A stretch of DNA of 64,000 nucleotides from Marchantia polymorpha subsp. ruderalis. Taxonomy: Eukaryota; Streptophyta; Marchantiopsida; Marchantiales; Marchantiaceae. The notes under the pieces are model-generated. The model was not told the origin of the DNA. It was given only the letters and a program-made list of their open reading frames with translations, and ran no database searches. Shown in pieces: positions 55,571-64,000 of the stretch (the stretch's first letter is position 1; each line of letters starts with the position of its first letter). The stretch spans positions 11,410,501-11,474,500 of the forward strand of contig AP031353.1 in assembly GCA_037833965.1 (NCBI GenBank), in the 5' to 3' direction. The translations under genes were made by a program, and so were the position numbers.

Positions 55571-58500
55571 AGCAGCATGGTGCGTCACCAGAAGTGCAAT
55601 ATCAGGCTTTTATCTGCATGTACTATCTGCATGGTGCGGCGTTGAAATTTGACATCGGTTGTTACGCTTTTCAACCATGTTTGGTAAGGAAAAGCGTGTC
55701 AGGGCTTGCATGCACTAACGGAACAGCTAACCTGAACCAGCACACGCTGAACTAACATGTAAGCAATCACGTTTGGAAGTTATTCTAATTTTTTTAAGGG
55801 GACCTTGCTAGCTCAAGTAGATCGTCTAGTTGGGACCTTTAATACGACCATAATGCGCTTGCACAGTAAGTTTCAGGCCGCAGGAATGCTGCATATGATG
55901 GAAATTCCACAAGTCAAATAAAATGAATGAATCTAGATGAATGTCCAGAATTTTTGTTCTGGAAAGTTATCTGCCCACATCTCTGCTTGAGAAAGCAACG
56001 ACCCAGTGTGCTCTCGAATCCTCACATATTACGTCCTTGAATCTTCACTGCATAATAAGGCTCATCATCACCACGATTCATCTGAGTCAACCACCTCATG
56101 CTGCCAGGCAGAAGGAATCAAAGGATCAGAAATACGGCGACCTGAACTCAGCGGGGCACATTAATTAGAGTCATCCAGTGAGGTTCACATGAAGAGGCAT
56201 GAGTTGTAACAAAACTCTTTCCTCTTGGCCGATACGGCAAATAGTCTGTCCCATATAGAGGATGATCGGTATTATAAAAAAGAAAGAACTGAATAGTTTG
56301 TTGGTTCCAATTCTACTTTCGGTTTTAATGCCAAATATGCGAGCTTGTCCGGTGACACCTTAAGAGCTAAACTACTAACTGTAATCCTACATATTTTTTA
56401 ATTCATAACCTTTGATGATTAGTAGCATGTACAGTCGTGAATGATACAAAATAATTCGGCTTTACCAAATCTCCATTATTTTCGATCATGAATTGGGAAA
56501 GCCTGAAAGACTGAACTTCAATGTCTAAAAGTGAAATCCAGTGCACCAGTTCAGCAGAATTTTGGGGATATTTAATGACAAAAAAGCTTCGCATTTGAGA
56601 AAGAGCCGAGGGAAACTTGCATAGTCATATACAATACACCAACTTTCGCTTTCACTTTGTAGCATGACATAATGTGGGGACCCATAGCCCCTCGCGTCGG
56701 CTTCGATCCCAGACATCTTACGAGCATAGTGTTATCAATTATTCGTAGGTCGCAGGAAGTGGAATGTCACTGCTCTCGATACGTATGATCCAATGATAAA
56801 AGAATTACATCAAGAGGAGCCTCACTTGGATACATGCTGCCTCCTTTCCATGCACAGGATACGATAATTTCTAGAACCGGTAGAATTCGTCACGTGGACA
56901 AGTTTGTGGGACATCAAATGGAGCGCCGATCCTTCCGCCGCGTATTCAATCCATTGCCCGAAATCTGCGTTACACACTGAAGTCGAGATTTTCAAGGACT
57001 AGGATGGATGACAAGATTCAATTCTCTTTCCGAATCGGGTGGTGAGGTAGTCCCTTCCTGGGATTTGCGGTTGGTCACATACAGGACATGGATAGGTCAA
57101 ACGATAAATCTCCGAGTCCAAATCTTTTCTTTTCATAACACGTGATGGGGTGGGGTATGGGGATGGGGGTGGGGAGGGAAGACATCTAAAAGACAAAAGC
57201 CGTCGATTATTATGGATTTTGCCTCTTTGGACACTTTCTTGTCTCCATGTGTGTAGGATCAAAGTAGGGGCTTCTTGCTCCGGCACTTGTTGAAATTCTT
57301 CCATGCACATGCAATTCAGCGTAGCCAACAGTGAAAACTTAGCGCACGTCTTTAGGCTCGTCACGTTAGCAACAGGTTTCAATCAAAGATTACCAAGAAC
57401 AGGCACCAGCGCATTTCGTTCGAATTCCAATATTCCAAGTCAGCAAACAACGCTGAATTTGTTCCAGTGTTTCAGATTAAGTTGAGCAATCAAGAGGACA
57501 TTATTGATATCTTCTGTCTCTTGCATCATGTTGTGCATATGTTACTGGACATTGATAACCTTCATTCTCGTGTCCAGTCTAATCAACAGTGTTGTAGGAA
57601 ATTTGCTGTTGCAGTCATGAGTATGTACTTGCACCTGGAAAGTTTCTTTTCTTGAATGGGAAGTCAACGAGCTTCTGCACTCTTGAAGTGTGGGAAGAAA
57701 GGACCATCAGTTTTCTACGGGCCTTCAAGACTTCCATGTGAAACTGCAAATGTGTGCTCTGATGAAGATCTCCACTGAAACTCCGAAAGGATGTGAGGTA
57801 ATTAATCAATAATACTTGTGTCATCAAACTTGATGATTCCGTGACTTGTCACATGATGGGTGTCAAGAATCTGGTGGAATATAAAAGATCTGTGGTTAGT
57901 ACTTGATCTCGAGCGAGGTCCGTGAGGAAAGCAAACCAGAGCAGTTGGGGCGCATTGATACAAGTCGCGTAGCCTTGCAGAGCTCAAGACGTAACAAGCC
58001 TTTCTTTATATTTGTCTTGTATTGCACAAAACTGAAAAATTCCCATCCTTTCAGCCATATTACTCGGCGTTACAACCACTACGTTTGTCATGTATTGCAT
58101 GGACACGTACTAAAATTTTCATGCCCTCCACCAAAAGCAGGATGTTTGTCTGAAGATTGGCTTTTGTCTCGAGCTTCCGCAATCTGTGAGCGAAATATAG
58201 TCATAATGTAGACTTCCAGTTTGGGACAAAAGCAGAGACAAAAGCCTCTCGTAACTTGAGAAGTCTACACTTGACGACCACGGTCGTGGTTGTGGAAATT
58301 CGGTCGTAGGGCAAAAGCGTATCTCATCTGGTATTAGGCCTAGGGGGAATTTATGGTTTAGACGAAGCTTCTTCTTGTTGTTTGAATGAGAAAACCCCGC
58401 GAAAGACTCTAGGTGATGGTCCGTAGGAGAGTTAAAATATTGGACATAATATTAGCTAGTGTCGAATTGGTTCTAATAAGAAGGCGAACGATCTATATCA

Positions 58501-58640
58501 GACCCGATTTCGTTCTGCTGGGCACCTCCCAATGGAAATCATGATTTCACAGGGTGGTTTAGGGGTGGATCACTCACGATGCCTGCGAGGCAAACCAGAG
58601 ACAGCATGTAGGACCAGCGGATAAAACAGCCGTCATTATG
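55571..58640. other. Spacer, no gene recognised
   Basis: Moderate GC. Short open frames (for example 56999-57382 minus, 127 codons, with a CPVCDQP segment) have no clear family. Nothing else is supported. Confidence 0.45.
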
Positions 58641-59032
58641 AGAGATGTGTAGGAAATTTATTGCTCAGCTACCCTTCTGTAATGACAGCACGTCCCTCTC
58701 CTCCTATTCTCATACCGTTCTATCAGTTAATGCGGTGCTGGAATGCAGCTGTTCGAGAGCTATGCAATCTCCCACCACTGACCCATCCATCCGTCTGCAT
58801 GAGCGTTCTGCTCTGCTCCCTCGAACGAGTCCCATGGCGGGTGGGCCCTTGTCTTGTCGTGTGCACTCCTCTCGACTTTGACCTCTGCAGTTCCCATGCA
58901 TAAAGCCCTTCAGGCTCCTGCAAATCTTCACAGGTCGCGGCGGAGGAGCGCAGCACGGAGGAGGCGGAGCGAGAGGAGTAGAGCTCAACCGAGCTCTGAA
59001 CAGATCGAGCATAGCCCGTTCTGAAGCAGCGC

Positions 59033-60404
59033 ATGAGCATGACAGGAAGACGAGGAGGAAACATGACAGCAGCTCTGATTCTATGCACATTGTGCATTGC
59101 AGCAGGAATACCTTCAGCATTGAGTACTAAGCAGCCCGAGAACTGGGACTGGTTCCCTGGACACGGAGGAGGCTACACTCCTCCCAGCGGCGGGGACTCG
59201 CCACCGCTCTTCCCTGCTCCTGAATACCCCCCCGACTCCCCACCTTTGGATGGTCCTCCTCTCGATCCAACTCCCCCAGTAGATGGAGGATCTCCCCCTT
59301 ACGATGGTGGCTCTCCTCCCTATGACGGTGGTTCCCCGCCTTACGATGGTGGCTCTCCCCCTTACGATGGAGGCTCTCCTCCCTATGACGGCGGCTCCCC
59401 ACCTTACGATGGTGGCTCTCCCCCTTACGATGGTGGCTCTCCTCCTTATGATGGTGGCTCGCCTCCTTACGATGGTGGATCTCCTCCCTATGGAGGTGGC
59501 TCTCCCCCTTACGACGGTGGCTCTCCCCCTTACGATGGTGGTTCTCCCCCTTACGACGGCGGTTCTCCTCCTTATGATGGTGGATCTCCCCCATACGACG
59601 GTGGATCTCCCCCTTATGACGGAGGTTCTCCTCCCTATGATGGTGGTATCCCACCCATCGGCAGTGACTCTCCCCCTTACTACGTCGATCCCCCAACATA
59701 CCCTGTCGATCCTCCCACCGAAGAACCCATTCCATGGGCTGCAGGCTGCACAGCCAGGTAAAGGGCGGTTTCGAGCACGTTTTGCACTGTCAGTTGTCAT
59801 TTGATTTAACATGAACTGCATGAAAATCAGCACGAATGCTGTAGCTCGAATGGAACGCTCTATCCATCTTTTCCATCCATTTATCGTTTCATACGGGCAG
59901 GGCGTTTTATTCTTTCTGAAACCTCACTTGAATAGTTCTGTTTAACATGGATGATCAGCTTCACCTCTCTGCACCAATGTTCTGATGTTCTGTATCTATG
60001 TTTGATTTTCAGCTGAATGCACAGCATTTGTCATTGATCCGTCAACTTCTGACCTGTTCTCTCATTGCTGCATTTTCTGTATATGCAGCTACTGGGCTTC
60101 AACCGCCGAGAAGTGGCCGGAGATGTACACTGAGTCTTCGACTGTAGGTGATGCTTTCGGCAAGGAAGCAACTGCGCACTATGGAGATGTCACGCTCCTT
60201 GACGCCCTGCTGGTCACCGGGAAGGACGGATACTCTTCACTGATGAAGCACGGCGTTGCTTCCCTCTTCAACTCCCACAAGATGGGATTCCAGTACAGCA
60301 CCGAGGAAGTGAAGACGCAGTTCAACGGAGCCATGTCGTCCGAGGAAGCAGCTGCCGTCCAGGCAATGAAATTCGAGAACGCCAACAAGGGTTACAACGT
60401 TTAG
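59033..60404 (+). CDS. PDF1-like secreted proline-rich cell-wall protein
   Basis: Exons 59033-59757 and 60089-60404 join through a 331-nt GT-AG intron; the product is 346 residues from the first ATG. In-frame ATGs also occur at 59039 and 59063; the last would give a cleaner signal peptide (MTAALILCTLCIAAGIPSA). After a short Pro/Gly-rich lead come 17 heptads of the form D-G-G-S-P-P-Y plus one degenerate copy (59284-59661). Exon 2 encodes a separate C-terminal domain of about 105 residues: CTASYWAS, TVGDAFG, TLLDALLVTGKDGYSSLMKHGVASLFNS and a tail with YSTEEVKTQF. This matches the C-terminal domain of protodermal factor 1 proteins, extracellular proteins linked to the epidermal layer in angiosperms. 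The role here is inferred: wall structure at the plant surface. Tyrosines in each repeat could be cross-linked. An extensin-like protein is the alternative. Confidence 0.75.
59284..59661 (+). repeat. 21-bp coding minisatellite (DGGSPPY)
   Basis: Eighteen 21-bp units in frame, 17 encoding the same heptad except for one GGGSPPY, and a last one reading DGGIPPI. Units differ mostly at third codon positions (GAT/GAC, GGT/GGA/GGC, TCT/TCC/TCG). The long minus-strand frames over this region are shadows of the repeat. Confidence 0.95.
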
Positions 60405-62972
60405 TTCTGCGGCTTATCCTTCTCTCACGCTAAAATCTCGAGCTACTTTTCTAGCTCACGGTCAAATGATGGATCCTATAGTATATTCATAATCCCCTCA
60501 GGGATCGCGGTCTTGAGATGTATTGTAATTCAAGTTAATAATGAAAATGTGATATTTCATCATCCACTCCTCCGTCTTACTGTCTCTAATCGCTGATTTC
60601 TTCAGTTGTAATGACTGTATCCTGCGTTGCAATGTGTTTATGATTCACCCCGAGTGTTATAACGTCAGTCTATGACAGTCGGAAAATTATACCTCTAAAT
60701 CTGTAGTGCCGTAGTTGAGCATTCTGAATGCATGGTCACAATGTGACGTCCACCATTATATGCTTCGTAATCTTGTGTTTAAATCTTTGTATCGTCCGCA
60801 GTTTTTAGAGAGAGGAAAATGAGTATAGTAAAACATCACGGTAAAAGTTAACCATCTGAGTTGAACCCAATGTCTACAAACTTTGCGACAATAAATACAC
60901 GTAACGTTATGCCGATTCCAGTTCTCAGAAGACAGCATGAGCTTCTATTAATGCATGCAAATTCTACTAAATAATATTACGATATGAACGTGAAACTCAA
61001 CTCTGATGAAGAGAACACTATCATAGTAACGTAAATTACGATACTCGTCAATTCGCAAATGTAAATGACGGAAGATAGTAACCATGGACTATTCCATCAT
61101 GACTTACGCGTCCTATTTAGTTCTAGAGAGTATACAACTAGACATGGCTAAATCACGTGTTGCACCGAATAGTCCGTGTGGCAGACAGCTCCTTCAGGCC
61201 TACACGCCTGAAGATTTTGCCGGAACATCAGAAAGCTCGATGTGACGTCCAAGCACGTTATCTACTGTTCGTAAGTGCCCACTTCTGGTTCACAGTGAGC
61301 AAAACAGAGCAAGGGAAAATCCAGTCCTCCACGGAAGTGACCAGCAAGTCCCTTGTGGGTTGAGTTTTGAAGGCATACTATCAGGAATCTATTTTGTTCG
61401 CTGTCAGCAATCTGTCCACACGTTACCGTGAGGTTCTTCTTCCTCACAACGGCCTTCTCCATCGTTCCCCAATGCGACCTGTGTGTACGTGACATGGTGC
61501 TACAGGCTACTATTTCCATCTTTGACTGCAACACTGTATAACCATGCTACAGGAAATTGACAGACCCATGAAATATACTTTAACACGACAGACAAACTGG
61601 AATGCATGGGCAATTTGATCCCCTCCAATTTGATCTGCTCGGAAAAGGGATGCGATTAAAATTGAATATGGAAGGGTTTTCAGGAGAACACACAAAGTCA
61701 TGTACTTCGCATACAGCTTCCATACTTCCTGGCTACCAGTTATTCTCGTGGCCACTGTAACCCATAAATTGGATTTGTTAAGATACTTCTCATCCTTGAG
61801 GGATGAGGAGATTATCCTGTTTAAAGATAGTCTTATTTGGTGAATTTTGCAATGTGCCAGATTTTTATCTGGTTTTAAAAGTGCCTCAACTGATTTAGAT
61901 TTATTTTTTCAGTACAGCATGATTAATATATAAAACTGAGGATGTGCCAAATTGAGGCTGGCCCGGAATAACGGCATGAATTCATTTTTGCCTTGTACAA
62001 CGCGAAAATGAATATAGGAATATTCCAATCTAAAAGTCATTGTAGGAATTCATCTTCTGTAAATTGACGAAAAAATCTAGTCATCTAGATAAATAACACA
62101 ATTTTGAGAGACAGGCAAACTTGGTCACAAAGGAGGGGAACCAAAGAATCGACCACATGAGGAACTCCGAGTATCTAGTAAACCGTTACTTCGATTTCTT
62201 TGTTTTGAGACAATGTACATAGTCTCTAATTTTATGAACCCATTTAGTGATTGCCTCCCACTTGAGTATCAAGAACGAGGTAGATAAAGTAAATTGGTGA
62301 AGAAACAGTGTGGACATTGAATTGAGCAAAGTTGACATTCTCTTCGTTGTTATAGAGACCACAATCGTTGTGTCACATTAGTCTTCTTGAGAACATGACT
62401 TGCAACATTGAGGTTGCAGTCTCGGTCCATACGCCAAACGGCTGGATTTAGAACCTGGCGCTTGTACTCTAGTCTCATGAGTTGCATTGCCACGGTGGCA
62501 AGGATCATATTCCCTTGTCGTGTCTCCGTCAATCTACTATTAATTGATGGTGAAGCTTTAAATATAACCTGCATGGAATATCAGAGCTGGAGGCATGTTT
62601 CGGACAGAATACAGATATCTCGCGAAACCTCTAGCACCCTTCCTTCGAAGGATTTTGAGATAGTTTTGAAAAGAAGTTATTCTAAGGATTCTAAGGATGT
62701 GTCTCTTCTTAGTGGATTAATGTGTATTGATCCATGGAAGAATGGCTGCCTTTGTAGGTAGGATTTGTTGTAGGACAGAATCCAAGTTTAATGAAGAAAA
62801 CACCGAGTATGTTCACCCCTTCAAGAGGGAGTGAACGTTAGGAGGTAAGTAATCCTCACTTACCGGGTAGTGGCCAGTAATCCAGAATCCCGATTTACGA
62901 GAGAAAAGATAAGGAGTGCAAACACGGTGTGTATGTTAGCAGTCGATTATGAAGCAAAGTAGTAAAGACGCC
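60405..62972. other. PDF1-like gene 3' flank and spacer
   Basis: The first 150 bp probably include the 3' UTR; AATAATGAAAA at about 60537 resembles a plant polyadenylation region. No further gene was recognised. A 117-codon plus frame (62408-62761) and an overlapping minus frame show no domain. Confidence 0.5.
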
Positions 62973-62982
62973 TAGTAATCTA

Positions 62983-63649
62983 GAGAAATTTGCTTGATGG
63001 TACCATCAGAACACAGACTGCATGATGGGAACCAATACGTTTCATTGTAACCCGACGGATCACCGTTCGTTATGTTCTTGTAACTGCTTTGTTTCCACTT
63101 CAATGAAATAAAATAATTTTTCCCGAATTTAAGTTACGCAGAATTGCCATGGCCCCCAATCTTCATCGTGCAAGAGACCAATTTCTCATGTAACCCGACG
63201 CATCACCGTTCGTTATGTTCTTGTAACTGCTTTGTTTCCACTTCAATGAAATAAAATAATTTTTCCCGAATTTAAGTTACGCAGAATTGCCATGGCCCCC
63301 AATCTTCATCGTGCAAGAGACCAATTTCTCATGTACCAGAATGATTTTACAGCTATAGTGTATGGGCGTAATCTACTTACTCCTTACTTTTTTTTCTATA
63401 ACTATTGGCCGAAGTCACGTAAGTTGCGTATTTTGATTCTTGAAGTGCATGCTGGGAGAAGTCATTTTTCAACAAAGAGCCACATTGCTTTTCCTAACCC
63501 GGATTTGAAGCAATTACAAGAACTCACAGTAGAACATCGGTGACGGTGTATTGAACTGTCGTCAGAAGTGTACCATCGGGTAAAATAGAACATATTGGGT
63601 CCCATCAAGCAATCAGCATTTTGATGGGGATCCATCAAGCAAATTTCTC
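62983..63649. mobile_element. Non-autonomous TIR DNA transposon, Mutator-like (MITE)
   Basis: A 667-bp element begins GAGAAATTTGCTTGATGG (62983-63000) and ends with the exact reverse complement (63632-63649). The inverted similarity continues imperfectly for about 75 bp: both ends carry GATGGGA(A/C)CCAATA(C/T)GTT and (A/T)ACCCGA(C/T)GG. It is flanked by the direct repeat TAGTAATCTA (62973-62982 and 63650-63659), a 10-bp target-site duplication; because that repeat is partly symmetric, 8-9 bp is also possible. Long TIRs starting GAGA with an 8-10 bp duplication fit Mutator-like elements; hAT (8 bp) is the alternative. The interior has a 143-bp tandem duplication and one 83-codon frame (63292-63543) with no transposase motif, so it needs a helper. 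Confidence 0.85.
63046..63331. repeat. 143-bp tandem duplication inside the transposon
   Basis: Units 63046-63188 and 63189-63331 differ at a single base (GACGGATC versus GACGCATC). Each contains CACTTCAATGAAATAAAATA. The first unit starts inside the left TIR, so the duplication includes the inner part of that TIR. Confidence 0.97.
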
Positions 63650-63659
63650 TAGTAATCTA

Positions 63660-64000
63660 GGCTCAAAATCTCTAAGTACTAATCAGTAGATGGCTGTCAT
63701 GGGATGGTACTTACTGAAAATGGGAGTTCTTGTAACGCGGTAACTTAGTAATAACTTACAAAGCGTCAAAGATGACTATCTACACAAAAACCTTGGATCT
63801 CCAAATGCATAAGTTTTTGTATGATAGGTTCGGGCCCGATACCTACGGACAATGGAATATACTTGCACAACACAATATATATATGCCTACGTGACTCCAA
63901 TCCAAACAATAAGATAGATGAAAAATAAAAGAACAAAATAACAAGATTTACCCAGTTTCGGACCAAAATGTACTACTTCTTGCTTGGAGAGTGGTTCCAG
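63660..64000. other. Right edge of window
   Basis: No gene was recognised. The final 100 bp (AACAAGATTTACCCAGTTTCGG onward, read in two parts) vaguely resembles plant LTR sequence, but the window ends before this can be judged. Confidence 0.35.

Noticed and set aside
56640..56760. TTCGATCCC resembling a tRNA T-loop
   Set aside because: No D arm, anticodon stem or acceptor pairing could be placed around it.
57758..57793. Hammerhead-ribozyme-like core (CTGATGA ... GAAAC)
   Set aside because: Stem II would be only 2 bp, stem III cannot form with the required A-U pair, and no complement for stem I follows. Probably chance.
59114..59833. Long minus-strand frames opposite the PDF1-like gene
   Set aside because: Shadows of the 21-bp repeat; the plus frame has a signal peptide, spliced second exon and a known C-terminal domain.
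63880..64000. Possible LTR start at the window edge
   Set aside because: Only a vague pattern resemblance, and the window ends before any second LTR, primer-binding site or coding domain.

Overview
The window is nuclear DNA from a land plant (streptophyte). The evidence is spliced genes with GT-AG introns of about 100-600 nt, a plastid-targeted anthranilate synthase beta subunit, a plant-type TOM40, a PDF1-like cell-wall protein, and a telo-box in a ribosomal-protein promoter. Compact genes set among very AT-rich spacer fit a bryophyte or another seed-free plant, but the sequence alone does not settle the species.

Six protein-coding genes can be reconstructed: a class-B J-protein/HSP40 (+, three exons, 13729-15116); 40S ribosomal protein S5/uS7 (+, two exons, 20440-21245); a PDCD2-family protein (-, two exons, 22640-24140); TOM40 (+, eleven exons, 29647-32908); anthranilate synthase beta chain (+, seven exons, 37839-39905); and a PDF1-like secreted proline-rich protein with 17 near-perfect heptad repeats (+, two exons, 59033-60404). 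They do not form one pathway. Most are housekeeping genes (chaperone, ribosome, ribosome assembly, mitochondrial import, tryptophan synthesis), with one cell-surface gene. RPS5 and the PDCD2 gene are convergent.

The rest is accessory or decayed DNA. At 4301-7790 lies a dead non-LTR retrotransposon (endonuclease plus reverse transcriptase) with two stop codons, a frameshift and a broken catalytic box. At 34075-34530 is a degraded organellar/bacterial-type rRNA remnant. At 43590-44780 is a repeat-rich block that looks LTR-retrotransposon-derived. From about 44990 to 52340 is an AT-rich gene desert with (AT)n tracts and one tRNA-like stretch. At 62983-63649 is a short non-autonomous DNA transposon with 18-bp perfect (about 75-bp imperfect) terminal inverted repeats and a 10-bp target-site duplication. 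There are also several local tandem duplications and one perfect 49-bp palindrome.

No CRISPR array, operon or clearly new multi-gene system was seen. The most unusual items are the rRNA remnant (SSU-like and LSU-like pieces side by side), the transposon carrying a nearly identical internal 143-bp duplication, and one-nucleotide-loop G-quadruplex motifs upstream of three housekeeping genes.
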